NCBI RefSeq assembly: GCF_001449115.1
Contig: NZ_LAIJ01000001.1
Coordinates: 186,001-250,000 of the forward strand
Direction: 5' to 3'
DNA from: Occallatibacter gabretensis
GTDB lineage: Bacteria > Acidobacteriota > Terriglobia > Terriglobales > Acidobacteriaceae
DNA: 64,000 nucleotides
In this document: positions 36,006-45,387 of the stretch, one piece after another
How the letters are laid out: the number at the start of each line of letters is the position of its first letter
Numbering within the stretch: position 1 is the stretch's first letter
Program-made: the position numbers and the translations under genes
The notes under the pieces: generated by a model
Seen by the model: the letters and a program-made list of their open reading frames with translations, nothing else
Database searches by the model: none
Told to the model about the DNA's origin: nothing

Positions 36006-37475
36006 ATGCATATTGTATTTGCTGCCTCGGAGTGTGTTCCTTTCGCAAAAACCGGCGGTCTCGCGGACGTAGTCGGCGCGCTCCCGCCGGAGCTCGTCAA
36101 GCTCGGCCATGAGGTCACCGTCTATCTGCCGCTCTATGCCGTCGTCCGCCCGCATCTTGCCGACCGGTGGAAGTACGTCATCCGCTCCATCACCATTCCA
36201 TTTGAGTACTACAACCGCTTCGTCGGCATTGTGGACGGCGGCAAGCGTAACGACGTCCAGTATTACTTCGTTGATTGCCCGGATCTCTTCGACCGCCAGG
36301 GACTCTACGGCACACCAAGTGGCGACTATCCCAACAACTGGGAGCGCTTTGGCCTCTTCTGCCGCGCTATCCTTGAAGCTTCAAAAATTCTCGGCGTTCC
36401 GCAGATCTTCCACGTTCATGACTGGCAGGCCGCGATCCTGCCCATCTACCTGCGCACCACCTACGCACAGGATCCGCTTCTCGCCAGTGCCGGCGCTGTT
36501 CTCACCATTCACAACGCGGGCTACCAAGGCTGGTTTCCGCCGCAAACCACCGAGCGTCTTCTCCTTCCCTGGGAGATCTTCACCATGGATCGCGTAGAGC
36601 AGTTCGACACCTTCAATTTCCTCAAGGGCGGAATTGTCTACAGCGACATGCTCACCACCGTGAGCCGCAAATACGCCGAGGAGATTCAGACAGCCGAGTT
36701 CGGCCACAACCTCGAAAGCACGCTCCGCAACCGCGCCGCCGATCTGCGCGGCATCCTCAACGGCGTCGATTACGCGCAGTGGGATCCGGCGACCGATGGC
36801 TACCTTGCCGCGCACTACACCGCGAACGTTCTCACCGGCAAGCAGGAATGCCGCGCCGATCTACTCCACGCTTTTGGCCTGGAACCCATCTCGCCCACGA
36901 CTCCTGTCCTCGGCATCGTCTCTCGCTTCGCCACGCAGAAGGGCTTTGACATTCTCTCTGGTATCGCCGATGAACTCATGCGCCGCGATGTCGCCGTCGT
37001 CGTCCTCGGCTCCGGCGAGGCATACTACGAAAACTTCTTTCGCGAGTGGGCCGCGCGCTACCCGGGCCGTGTTGCGCTGCAGGTCAAGTACGACGAAGCA
37101 CTGGCGCACAAGGTCGAAGCCGGCTCCGACATCTTTCTCATGCCCAGCCGCTATGAGCCCAGCGGCCTGAACCAGATGTATTCGCTGCGTTACGGCGCCG
37201 TGCCCGTTGTCCGCGCCACCGGCGGACTTGACGACACGATCGAAGAGTGGAGCCCAGGGACAAATCCGGAGCAGGGAACCGGCACCGGATTCAAGTTCTA
37301 CGGCTATGCTCCGGGCGATTTCCTCGCCGCCATCGACCGCGCGCTCACTTTATTCCCACAGAAGGCAGCCTGGCATCGTCTGATGCGCAATGGCATGGTC
37401 AAGAACTACAGCTGGACCCAGCCTGCGCGCCAATACGTCGAAGTTTATTCGGAAGTGGCCAAGCGGCGAAGCTAA
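36006..37475 (+). CDS. glgA: Glycogen synthase
   Basis: Builds alpha-1,4-glucan from ADP-glucose for glycogen storage. A GT5 protein of 489 residues. The N-terminal motif ECVPFAKTGGLADVVGALP (K-T-G-G-L binds ADP-glucose) is at residues 10-28. The C-terminal domain has RFATQKGFDIL and MPSRYEPSGLNQMYSLRYG (the E-P-x-G-L motif). GGAGAAAGAG lies 4 bases before the ATG. glgB, glgC and glgP are absent. The gene ends in a 4-base overlap with the convergent permease. Confidence 0.95.
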   Translation: MHIVFAASECVPFAKTGGLADVVGALPPELVKLGHEVTVYLPLYAVVRPHLADRWKYVIRSITIPFEYYNRFVGIVDGGKRNDVQYYFVDCPDLFDRQGLYGTPSGDYPNNWERFGLFCRAILEASKILGVPQIFHVHDWQAAILPIYLRTTYAQDPLLASAGAVLTIHNAGYQGWFPPQTTERLLLPWEIFTMDRVEQFDTFNFLKGGIVYSDMLTTVSRKYAEEIQTAEFGHNLESTLRNRAADLRGILNGVDYAQWDPATDGYLAAHYTANVLTGKQECRADLLHAFGLEPISPTTPVLGIVSRFATQKGFDILSGIADELMRRDVAVVVLGSGEAYYENFFREWAARYPGRVALQVKYDEALAHKVEAGSDIFLMPSRYEPSGLNQMYSLRYGAVPVVRATGGLDDTIEEWSPGTNPEQGTGTGFKFYGYAPGDFLAAIDRALTLFPQKAAWHRLMRNGMVKNYSWTQPARQYVEVYSEVAKRRS

Positions 37476-38878
37476 TCCATACGCCCTTGTTCCATTGGCG
37501 CTGATTTCCCGTATATCTTCCGCACGGCCCACAGCACAGGGAGTCCGAGCAGGATCACCGCCGTTCCCATCAGCGATCCCTTCAGGTTGCTCGTGTAACT
37601 CGAGACCAGGACTCCCGCTGCGCAGAGAATGAAGATCGTAGGCAGCACTGGATAGCCCCATACGCGATACGGCCTTGCAAACTCCGGATGCTTCTTGCGG
37701 TAATAGAAGATCGTTGTCGCTGTGAGCATGTAGAACAGCCACTCTGCAAAAACCGCCAGATCAAAGAACTGTGCAAATTCAGATAAAAAGATCAGCAGAA
37801 CAGTTGAAAGCGCTCCCTGAACAATCAGCGAAAACGATGGCGACTGAAACCGCGGATCGATCTCCATAAACCGCGAAAAGAACAGCCGGTCACGCGCTGC
37901 GGCAAACGGCACGCGCGCTCCGCTCATCACCGTTCCGTTGAGCGAGACAAAAATGCTCACCGCCATTGCCGCCGCCACAAACCCCGCTCCACGCGGACCG
38001 GCTACGACAGATAGCGCAGCCACCGCAGGGCGCTGGCTTCCCGCAATCTGCGCTGCCGGCAGAATGTACTGGATCGCGGCATTCGTTGCCATAAACAGCA
38101 CGCCCACCACAAACAGCCCGCCAATCAGCGCAATCGGCAGGCTCCGCTCCGGCCGCTTTACTTCGCCTGCTACCATTGTCAGATCGTTCCAGCCGTCATA
38201 GGCCCAAAGTGTCGCAATCAGCGCCGTCATAAAGCCATTGATTCCGCCAACAGCTCCCGGCACGCCGGTCGAAAAGTTGCTCCACGAGCCCGTCGCCGAA
38301 GAAAAACACAGCGCCGCAACAATCAGAATCAGCACGCCCTTCAGCACCGTGAACACAAGCTGAAAGTCTCCGGCCTTTTTGATGCCCAGGTAATTCAGCC
38401 CCGTCATAAACCACGTCACGCCGATCGCAAACACTTGCGACCACAGCAGCGGAGTGCCCGCAACATGATCTCCCAGAAAATGAAATGCCGGAAAAAAGCC
38501 CAGCGTCAGCGCCAATCCCGCAGTGGACGCCGCAATCGACGCAGGCTTCGCCACCGCGAACCACGTCCACATATATAGAAACGCCGTCGTGTCTCCGTAC
38601 GCGCCGCGCAGATACACATACTCGCCGCCCGCATACGGCAGCATCGAGCCAAGCTCGGCATAAGTCATTGCGCCAAAGAGCGAGAGCAGTCCGCCCACGA
38701 TCCACGCCAGGTATACCAATGAAGACGAGCCAAGGTCCTGCATCATCTCGCGCGGCACAAGAAAAATGCCGCTGCCGATGATCGTTCCAACCACGATGGC
38801 GGTGGCCTGCGGCGCACCCAGTACGCGCGGCAAATCAGCCGGACTCAGATGTGTTTTTGAAGTATGCGTATCGCTCAT
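37472..38878 (-). CDS. APC-family amino-acid permease
   Basis: Inner-membrane transporter of 468 residues with about 12 helices, resembling the LAT/APC superfamily. The first helix contains VVGTIIGSGIFLVP, the unwound substrate-binding segment typical of APC. Conserved AYDGWNDLTMVAGEVKRPERSLP (helix 6 region) is also seen. The family takes up or exchanges amino acids. The gene is convergent with glgA, overlapping it by 4 bases. The substrate is not shown by the sequence. Confidence 0.88.
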   Translation of the reverse strand: MSDTHTSKTHLSPADLPRVLGAPQATAIVVGTIIGSGIFLVPREMMQDLGSSSLVYLAWIVGGLLSLFGAMTYAELGSMLPYAGGEYVYLRGAYGDTTAFLYMWTWFAVAKPASIAASTAGLALTLGFFPAFHFLGDHVAGTPLLWSQVFAIGVTWFMTGLNYLGIKKAGDFQLVFTVLKGVLILIVAALCFSSATGSWSNFSTGVPGAVGGINGFMTALIATLWAYDGWNDLTMVAGEVKRPERSLPIALIGGLFVVGVLFMATNAAIQYILPAAQIAGSQRPAVAALSVVAGPRGAGFVAAAMAVSIFVSLNGTVMSGARVPFAAARDRLFFSRFMEIDPRFQSPSFSLIVQGALSTVLLIFLSEFAQFFDLAVFAEWLFYMLTATTIFYYRKKHPEFARPYRVWGYPVLPTIFILCAAGVLVSSYTSNLKGSLMGTAVILLGLPVLWAVRKIYGKSAPMEQGRMD

Positions 38879-39022
38879 CTAGTGATGTGAGGGTAGCATA
38901 GCTGCGGGAACATCTTCGCCTTTGCTGGTGTCTAATTCTGCAAGTACATATCATCGCTTCACGTCCCGCTCGGGCGCAGAGTGATGCTGTATATTGCCAG
39001 ATCATTTTCTAACGGAGTTTCC

Positions 39023-40354
39023 ATGTCACTACGAGCGCGGTTCGCGCTGATGCTGATGGTGTGCGCATGTGGTGCACATGGGCAAACTACGACTCAGACC
39101 GCTCCAACAACCGCGCCTCTGCCTGCCCCCGCTCCCGCCCCATCTCCTGCACCGCCAACCGCACTCACTCCTGCCGAAATCTACAAGCAATCCATGCGTC
39201 CGCTCGACCAGGTTCGCGCCTCGCTCGACAACTGGTCAGATGCGGAGCTCGGCGCATTGTCCATCGGCATCGGCAAAGCCCGCGAAGCCTGCACACAGAT
39301 GAACCAGCAGGATTACTCCGGAGACGATCTCTATGATTACGCGCACCTCTGCGCATTCGGCCAGGTCTGGGGAACCGCAAACACCGCCGCCACGCGTTAC
39401 ATTGCCAGCAATGCCGAGCCACACCGCGCGCAGGCCTACGCACTGAATGCCAATGCCCTCCTGCAGATGGGCCAGTTTGACCAGGCCGCGAACACCGTGC
39501 AGGAAATGCTCAACACACTTCCTTACGATGCTGAAGTCGCCTTCACGCTGCGCTACATGAAGGACTCGCTGGAACAGCAAGGCGTTTCCCAGGGGCTTCA
39601 TCTTGCCGAAGATGAGCACGAAAAAATCATCACCGCTCTGCAACAGGGAACTCCGCTTAAAGCCACAACCGGCGACGCTGTCATAAGCATCGGCGAACTC
39701 TACGATTCCGCCATGCAGCTTGCTTTCTTCTATACGCAGAATTTCGGCAATAGCACTGCCGGCAAAGCCATTGCTGCAAGCTGCGATAACGCACTGCCGG
39801 ATTCGGCAACACTCATTCCGGAAGATCGCCAGCGAATTGAAAACGTGCGCATGCGCTTTCATCTGCTAGGCGAGCAGTTGCCCACGCTCAGCATCACGCG
39901 CGCGCTCGCATCGCCCACAACCAAACCCCACCTTCCGCCGTCCTTTGGCGCAGGTACAGTGTTCGTGCTCTTTCCCGATTGGTGCGTGCAGTGCGGCAAG
40001 ATGATGAAGACTCTGACCGGATTCGCCAAAGTCAACGCAGATACACCGCTCCACGCTTACGGACTCGTCTTTGCGGATACGTCAATGATCACTGACCCCG
40101 CCACGCATGAAGGATTTCTTCAGGCACTGCAGGGCACTTCAACGCTGGTTGTCCCCGCCACTACTCCACAGTCCTTCGGTGCGCAGGAATTTCCCCTTAC
40201 CATTGTCGTAGATAACGCTGGTGCGATCCGCTTCATCGGATCCATTCCGTCAAATGCTTTCAATGGCGATGGCTATATCTCGAAAGTGATTCAACGGATG
40301 GCTGCAACTGATTCGGTGAAGAAAGCCGCCAGCGTTCAGATGCACAATCAGTAA
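39023..40354 (+). CDS. Secreted TPR-like protein with thioredoxin domain
   Basis: A 443-residue exported protein (signal peptide MSLRARFALMLMVCACGAHG). A Pro/Thr/Ala-rich linker is followed by a helical region of TPR type (residues 60-220) and a thioredoxin-like fold from about residue 300. There FVLFPDWCVQCGKMM provides a CxxC redox pair. The ending QEFPLTIVVDNAGAIRFIGS with cis-Pro also fits thioredoxin or redoxin. It probably works in periplasmic thiol exchange. GGAG lies 6 bases before the ATG. No DsbD-like partner is adjacent. Confidence 0.78.
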   Translation: MSLRARFALMLMVCACGAHGQTTTQTAPTTAPLPAPAPAPSPAPPTALTPAEIYKQSMRPLDQVRASLDNWSDAELGALSIGIGKAREACTQMNQQDYSGDDLYDYAHLCAFGQVWGTANTAATRYIASNAEPHRAQAYALNANALLQMGQFDQAANTVQEMLNTLPYDAEVAFTLRYMKDSLEQQGVSQGLHLAEDEHEKIITALQQGTPLKATTGDAVISIGELYDSAMQLAFFYTQNFGNSTAGKAIAASCDNALPDSATLIPEDRQRIENVRMRFHLLGEQLPTLSITRALASPTTKPHLPPSFGAGTVFVLFPDWCVQCGKMMKTLTGFAKVNADTPLHAYGLVFADTSMITDPATHEGFLQALQGTSTLVVPATTPQSFGAQEFPLTIVVDNAGAIRFIGSIPSNAFNGDGYISKVIQRMAATDSVKKAASVQMHNQ

Positions 40355-40637
40355 GCTGCAGGCTGGCTTCCGCTGACATTATGATTACTCTCGCAACAGC
40401 TGCGTACATAGATAAAGTCAATTGATTCTGTCCGAGATGCCATATCTCGACTTAGGGAAGCCCGACATACAAGAAATAAATAACCGCAACTTAGCGTGGC
40501 GATTTCGCGTCTTTATTGGGAGCGAGGGAGGACCACGATGCGCTGATGACAATATGTCATCTGAAAGTAGTGAAAGTAGAAATCTTAAAAATAACTAAAT
40601 CACTAAATTAGCGAACCACCTAGCAAGGAGATAGATT

Positions 40638-41000
40638 GTGATTTCGAAGATTATATTTGTTGTCGATGATGAAGTGGTGATTGCGGACACGCTCTCTGTG
40701 ATTCTTAAGCACGCAGGCTTCGTTGCCAAGGCCTTTTACCGTCCGGAAGAAGCTCTTCGCGCAGCGGAATGGATTGCTCCAGACATGCTCATCAGTGATG
40801 TGTTCATGCCCGGCATGACCGGAGTTGAGCTCGCAAACCGCGTTCGGGTGCGCTCTCCGGCATGCCATGTCTTTCTTTTCTCTGGTCAGCAAAACGCAGG
40901 AACAATATTAGAAAAGGAACACGGACGCTTTGAATTCACGATCATTCCCAAGCCCATCCACCCTACAGAACTTCTAGCGTTGATCCATGAAAATCTCTGA
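40638..41000 (+). CDS. Single-domain response regulator
   Basis: A 120-residue receiver of CheY type. It has the acidic pair VVDDE (residues 8-12), the phosphorylated Asp in SDVFMPG (residue 54), and the conserved Lys in IPKPIHP (residue 105). The start is GTG with AAGGAG 7 bases upstream. There is no output domain, so it must signal by protein contact. No kinase gene is adjacent. A 283-base gap precedes it and shows no gene. It ends 27 bases before the 3' end of the convergent uvrC. Confidence 0.85.
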   Translation: MISKIIFVVDDEVVIADTLSVILKHAGFVAKAFYRPEEALRAAEWIAPDMLISDVFMPGMTGVELANRVRVRSPACHVFLFSGQQNAGTILEKEHGRFEFTIIPKPIHPTELLALIHENL

Positions 41001-41027
41001 CATCTCTCGTCGACTGCGCCTGGAACT

Positions 41028-43007
41028 TCATTCCGATGGGACAGGCTCTTCTTCGTGAAAGTATCGCCAGATATTCTCAGCCGTTTTCTTTGAAACCACT
41101 GCAGCAAGCGACTCCACCGTTGCTTGCTGCACATCCCGCAAGCTGCCGAAGTGCGTAATCAGCCGCTGTCGTGTCTGTGTGCCCACTCCGGGAATCGACA
41201 GCAACTCACTTTCGCGATCGCGCATGGCCCGGCGTTGCCTGTGGTAGCCAACGGCAAAGCGATGGCTCTCATCACGAATCAACTGCATCAGATGCAATAC
41301 CGGTGACCGTCGATCCAGCACCACAGGATCGTCCTCATTGCCGCTTACGTAAATTACTTCTTCCTTCTTCGCAATGGAAGCCAGCGGTTGCGTCGTAAAT
41401 CCAAGCTCCTCCAGCGCGTCCGCAGCGGCGTGCAGTTGTCCCAGGCCGCCGTCAATCAGCACCAGTGAAGGCATCGGCTTGTCCTCTTCTTTCAGCCGTT
41501 TATATCGCCGGTGAACCACCTCGCGCATGGATGCGAAATCATCCACGCCCAGAACCGTCATCACCTTGAACTTGCGATACTCGCTCTTATTCATCTTGCC
41601 GTCTTCCCACACCACGAGCGACGCCACGGTCTCCGCACCTTGAATGTGCGAAATATCGAAGCACTCAATCCGCTGCGGCAGATCCGGCAGCATCAGCGCA
41701 TCGGCCAGCGCCTCCTTGATTGCCTTCTGTGAGGGTTCGAGGACACGGAACCTCTGCACATAGGACTGCTTTGCATTTTGCGCGGCCAGGTCAACAAGCG
41801 ACCGCTTTTCGCCGCGCTGCGGCACCGCCACTTCAATTCGGTGACCCGCGCGCTCACTCAGCAATCCCGCCAGTAGCTCACGATCCGGAAAATCCGCCGG
41901 CACCAGAATGCTGCGTGGCACATACGGCTGATCGATATATAGCTGCTTCAACAGGGCTGAGAAGAGCTCCCCAGGGTTAAAGCCTGTCTCGCTCAGCGTC
42001 CCCGGCTCAGTTGCGGTAAATGCTGGTTCCACATGCGCTGCTGCTTCCGTCTCCGGCGCGCTCTCCGCTATCAGACCTTCCAACAGCTCCGGCAGATCCT
42101 CCCAGAAGAACTCGCGCCGATCTACAATTGTTCCGCGCCGCATGTGGAACAGGTTCACAGCCAGTGCGCCTGCCTCAAAGTGATATCCAAACACGTCGGC
42201 ATCATCATTCTGCTCGGCGGTAGCCATGCGCTGTTTCTCCTGCAGCTGCTGCACCGTCGAAAGCTGATCACGCAATCTTGCCGCAGCTTCAAACTGTTCC
42301 TTTTCCGCAGCTTCCATCATGCGCCCGGTCAGCGTTTTTTCTAGCTCCGCCGCCTTGCCCTCCAGCAGCATCTGCGTGTCATGCACCGCCTGCTTGTAAG
42401 CCTCAGGCGTAGTTAGCCCCTCCACGCATGGCCCCAGGCAGCGGTGAATGAAGTACTGCAGGCAGGCCCGCGGATGGTACCGCGAGAGATCCACTTTGCA
42501 GCTCGGAATAAGAAAACTCCGGTGAATCAGCTCCACCACGCGATAGGCCAGGTTTCCTGGAAAGTATGGCCCGTAATAGGCCGCGCCATCCTTCCGCAGA
42601 CGCCGTGTCACAAAGACCTTCGGAAAGCGGTCCGTTAGCGTCAGTTTTACGTATGGATAGGTTTTGTCATCCCGCAGCAGGATGTTGAACCTCGGCTTGC
42701 GCTGCTTGATCAGGTTGTTCTCAAGCGCCAGCGCCTCGCCTTCGTTCCCTACCAGGATGTAGCTGATGTCCACTGCTTCACGCATCAGCGATCCGGTCTT
42801 CGCGTTAGCCTGCGCCGCATCCAGAAAATACGATCGCACCCGTGAGCGCAGGTTTTTCGCCTTGCCCACATAGATCACTTCGTCCCGCGCGTTCTTGTAC
42901 ATGTACACGCCAGGCTGCGTCGGTAGCGTACGGATTTTCTCGTGCAGGTCCATATCAGGCAAAAATCGTTGAAGAAAATGCTTCTTCGAAAAACTCAACG
43001 TCTCCAT
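41028..43007 (-). CDS. uvrC: Excinuclease ABC subunit C
   Basis: Makes both incisions beside DNA damage in nucleotide excision repair. Length 659 residues. The GIY-YIG nuclease lies at residues 25-110 (GVYMYKNARDEVIYVGKAKN, LRSRVRSYF). A UVR motif (EAAARLRDQL) that contacts UvrB follows, then the RNase H-like second nuclease domain (RIECFDISHIQG, LIDGGLGQLHAA) and a C-terminal helix-hairpin-helix (LLSIPGVGTQTRQRLI). The start may be either the first ATG at 43007 or the ATG at 42953 (MDLHEKIRTLPTQPG), which matches typical UvrC length better; neither has a strong ribosome site. Confidence 0.95.
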   Translation of the reverse strand: METLSFSKKHFLQRFLPDMDLHEKIRTLPTQPGVYMYKNARDEVIYVGKAKNLRSRVRSYFLDAAQANAKTGSLMREAVDISYILVGNEGEALALENNLIKQRKPRFNILLRDDKTYPYVKLTLTDRFPKVFVTRRLRKDGAAYYGPYFPGNLAYRVVELIHRSFLIPSCKVDLSRYHPRACLQYFIHRCLGPCVEGLTTPEAYKQAVHDTQMLLEGKAAELEKTLTGRMMEAAEKEQFEAAARLRDQLSTVQQLQEKQRMATAEQNDDADVFGYHFEAGALAVNLFHMRRGTIVDRREFFWEDLPELLEGLIAESAPETEAAAHVEPAFTATEPGTLSETGFNPGELFSALLKQLYIDQPYVPRSILVPADFPDRELLAGLLSERAGHRIEVAVPQRGEKRSLVDLAAQNAKQSYVQRFRVLEPSQKAIKEALADALMLPDLPQRIECFDISHIQGAETVASLVVWEDGKMNKSEYRKFKVMTVLGVDDFASMREVVHRRYKRLKEEDKPMPSLVLIDGGLGQLHAAADALEELGFTTQPLASIAKKEEVIYVSGNEDDPVVLDRRSPVLHLMQLIRDESHRFAVGYHRQRRAMRDRESELLSIPGVGTQTRQRLITHFGSLRDVQQATVESLAAVVSKKTAENIWRYFHEEEPVPSE

Positions 43008-43201
43008 TCTTAGATTAGCCGCAAAAGGGAAGGGATTGCGAAAATCGCAGATCTTTCCATGTGTTGTTGGGCGGAAGGCGTCTCTTACGCTGTCAAAAGG
43101 TTATAGCGCCGGTAAAAAGTACATGGTTTTGGTTAGGTCGTCAACGAACGTGTATTGGCATAAACCATTGATGATTATGCACTTGCTGAAAATCTTCAGT
43201 T

Positions 43202-43217
43202 TGGCACGGCACATGCT
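43202..43217 (+). promoter_or_regulatory. Sigma-54-like promoter before the OmpA lipoprotein gene
   Basis: TGGCACGGCACATGCT matches the sigma-54 pattern TGGCACG-N4-TTGCW except for one base (A for T at position 12), with GG and GC at the right distance. The start would be near 43229, 51 bases before the ATG. A similar site at 14952 precedes a TolC gene. Confidence 0.5.
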
Positions 43218-43279
43218 CTATAGAGGGCGTGTAACAAACCCTGCCGGTGTGCTCTTTCACGGCAGCAGGAGGATAAAAA

Positions 43280-44008
43280 ATGAGTATTCGGATGGCAACA
43301 GGAGCGGCAGCAATTGCATTATTTGCCGTAACAGGGTGCGCCACCAAGAACTGGGTGAACACGCAGACGGCCCCTATTGTAGATAAAACGAATAACCTGG
43401 AAGACCGCACTGCGGAGAACAACCGCAATATTCATGATGTAGACGCACGCGCCACGACCGGTATTCAGCAGGCGCAGAACTCAGCCAACTCCGCTAACCA
43501 GAATGCGCAGAACGCGCAGCAAGCCTCAGGCCAGGCAGAAACCGCTGCCAATGATGCCGTGCATCGTGCTGACTCGCTCGGTGCCGTTGTAACGGGTCTC
43601 GACAATTATCGCTCGCTCGCGGACGTCTCGGTGAACTTCGGCTTTGACAAGGCCATGCTTACCAAGGACAGCAAGGATCAGCTGGATAGCTTCGCGGCTC
43701 AACTCGGCGGCGCCAAGGGCTACATCGTCGAAGTTACCGGTGGAACTGATTCCGCCGGCTCGCAACAGTATAACTATGACCTCAGCAACCGTCGCGCCGA
43801 TGCAGTGGTGCAGTACCTGGCATCTAAATACAACGTTCCCGCGCACAAGTTTTACCTGATTGGCATCGGCAAGGATCAGGAAGTAGCGCCAAACAATACC
43901 GCTGATGGCCGCCACAAGAACCGCCGCGTTCAAATTCGCCTGCTGAGCAACATGGGCGGAGATAACACGCAGCAACAGCCGGCGACTAATCCAGGCGGAT
44001 CACGTTAA
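43280..44008 (+). CDS. OmpA-family lipoprotein
   Basis: A 242-residue envelope protein. The lipobox VTGC at residues 18-21 gives a lipid anchor. Residues 40-100 are an Asn/Gln/Ala-rich helix resembling a coiled coil (GIQQAQNSANSANQNAQNAQ). The C-terminal OmpA domain (VSVNFGFDKAMLTKDSKDQL, then the NYDLSNRRADAVVQYL segment) contains the residues that bind peptidoglycan. GCAGGAGG lies 8 bases before the ATG. It probably ties the outer membrane to the cell wall, like Pal or YiaD. A sigma-54-like site precedes it. Confidence 0.88.
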   Translation: MSIRMATGAAAIALFAVTGCATKNWVNTQTAPIVDKTNNLEDRTAENNRNIHDVDARATTGIQQAQNSANSANQNAQNAQQASGQAETAANDAVHRADSLGAVVTGLDNYRSLADVSVNFGFDKAMLTKDSKDQLDSFAAQLGGAKGYIVEVTGGTDSAGSQQYNYDLSNRRADAVVQYLASKYNVPAHKFYLIGIGKDQEVAPNNTADGRHKNRRVQIRLLSNMGGDNTQQQPATNPGGSR

Positions 44009-44030
44009 CTTAGAAACCAATCCTCCGAGT

Positions 44031-44152
44031 TATAAGTACATTACATACATGAACATTAAACGGAATATACATTAGATCGACTTATACATTACTTACTTAA
44101 ACTTAAACATAGATACCTATACATAGATTAGATTACTTTCATACATTACATG
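44031..44152. repeat. AT-rich degenerate TACATTA repeats
   Basis: About 120 bases with strikingly low GC, built from variants of TACATTA and ATACAT (for example TACATTACATACAT at 44037-44050, TATACATTACTTACTTA near 44083, ATACATTACATG near 44141). It lies between the OmpA lipoprotein gene and a terminator and stands out from the GC-rich surroundings. No gene is seen. Confidence 0.6.
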
Positions 44153-44164
44153 CAGGGAGAAAGC

Positions 44165-44195
44165 AAAAAGCCTCGGTCGCCCCCCGAGGCTTTTT
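44165..44195. terminator. Bidirectional terminator
   Basis: AAAAAGCCTCGG and CCGAGGCTTTTT form a 7-bp GC stem flanked by A and T runs. It serves the OmpA lipoprotein gene and the convergent XRE regulator gene. Confidence 0.85.
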
Positions 44196-44214
44196 GCTGT
44201 CCGCGCATAAATGT

Positions 44215-44568
44215 CTAATTTGCAGATTTCTTCGCGCTCTGTTTCTTTTCGCTCTTCGCCTTTTTGTCGATCCGATGCTGCAGTCTCTCTTTGGCATGTG
44301 GGCCGCGCGGCAACGGCAGCGGCTTTCCCACCGGCATGGGAGCCAGTAATTCCATGCCATCCAGCGCATCGAGAGCTCTGAGTACGCGCAACAGCGTATT
44401 CAGCGTGGCTCCGCGCCCCTCTTCCAGGTACAGCACGGTGCGCACGGAAAGCCCGGCTCGTTCCGCTGTTGTGCGCTGATCGAGATTCCGCAACAGCCGT
44501 AGCGCATTCATCCGCTTCCCGAGCAGCTGCTGGAGTTCTTCAAGAGACTTGGAATGTAGATTGCTCAT
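44215..44568 (-). CDS. XRE-family DNA-binding protein
   Basis: A 117-residue protein with a helix-turn-helix of the lambda-Cro/XRE type at about residues 15-70 (LGKRMNALRLLRNLDQRTTA, then AERAGLSVRTVLYLEEGRGA). The tail is Lys-rich (KKAKSEKKQSAKKSAN). It resembles HipB-type repressors that sit before hipA, but no toxin or kinase gene is adjacent. Its target is unknown. It may be the end of a leftward unit with phoU, 93 bases upstream. Confidence 0.75.
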   Translation of the reverse strand: MSNLHSKSLEELQQLLGKRMNALRLLRNLDQRTTAERAGLSVRTVLYLEEGRGATLNTLLRVLRALDALDGMELLAPMPVGKPLPLPRGPHAKERLQHRIDKKAKSEKKQSAKKSAN

Positions 44569-44661
44569 AAGCGCATGATATTGCGCTTGAGGCAGAAAAT
44601 GCGACAGGAAAATATGCGGAATTTTGCACTTTCGGTTGCGGTGAAATCAACTCCCCCGCGT

Positions 44662-45387
44662 CTAGCTGACAGAGTCCTTTGCCGCCGCGCTTGCTTCCTT
44701 GGCAGCCTGCTGTTTCAACATCTGCTGCACGCTCTTGTGGTGGCGCACGTCATCGCCCTGCACCCAGAAGATCACGTCTTCGGCAATATTCGTCGCGTGA
44801 TCCGCCACGCGCTCCAGGCTTCGCGAAATCATCAGCGCATTCAAGGCCTGCGGGGCAATCGAGCCGTTGTCTTCCATGACCTGCGTCAGCGTCTTGTAGG
44901 CTGAGCGGTTCATCGCGTCCACCGCATCATCCATCGTCAGCACAGAGCGGGCCATCTCCGCATCGGCCTCAATAAACGACTGCAGGCTCTTGCGAACCAT
45001 ATCCGAGGACAGCGTTGCCATCCTTGGAATATCAACCGGCAGGTCCACAAACGGCATCTGGTCCATATTGCAGACGCGGTCGATGATCGACTTTGCGGCA
45101 TCGCCCACGCGCTCCAGATCGGCATTGATCTTGATCACGGCGAGAATAAAGCGCAGATCCTTCGCCATCGGCTGTTCCATCGCCAGCAGGTCAAGCGCGG
45201 CCTGGTCAATGTCGCGTTCCATCCGGTTAATCGCCAGCTCGCTGCGCTTCACCAGGTCGCAGATGGAAAGGTCGCGCGCACGGTAGGCCTCAATCGCGCG
45301 CTGAATCGCCTGCTCCGCGAGGCCCGCCATCACCAGCAGGTTCTCTTTCAGATCTTCGAGGCTTTGTTGGAACCGTATCCGTGTCAT
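44662..45387 (-). CDS. phoU: Phosphate signalling protein PhoU
   Basis: Peripheral membrane regulator that links the Pst transporter to the PhoR-PhoB system and limits phosphate uptake. It has 241 residues in two three-helix PhoU repeats. Each ends with the metal-binding E/D motif ([11 protein letters not shown] near residue 90 and [17 protein letters not shown] near residue 190). The start overlaps the end of pstB by four bases, so it is the last gene of the pstCAB-phoU operon. PhoR and PhoB are not in the window. Confidence 0.96.
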   Translation of the reverse strand: MTRIRFQQSLEDLKENLLVMAGLAEQAIQRAIEAYRARDLSICDLVKRSELAINRMERDIDQAALDLLAMEQPMAKDLRFILAVIKINADLERVGDAAKSIIDRVCNMDQMPFVDLPVDIPRMATLSSDMVRKSLQSFIEADAEMARSVLTMDDAVDAMNRSAYKTLTQVMEDNGSIAPQALNALMISRSLERVADHATNIAEDVIFWVQGDDVRHHKSVQQMLKQQAAKEASAAAKDSVS

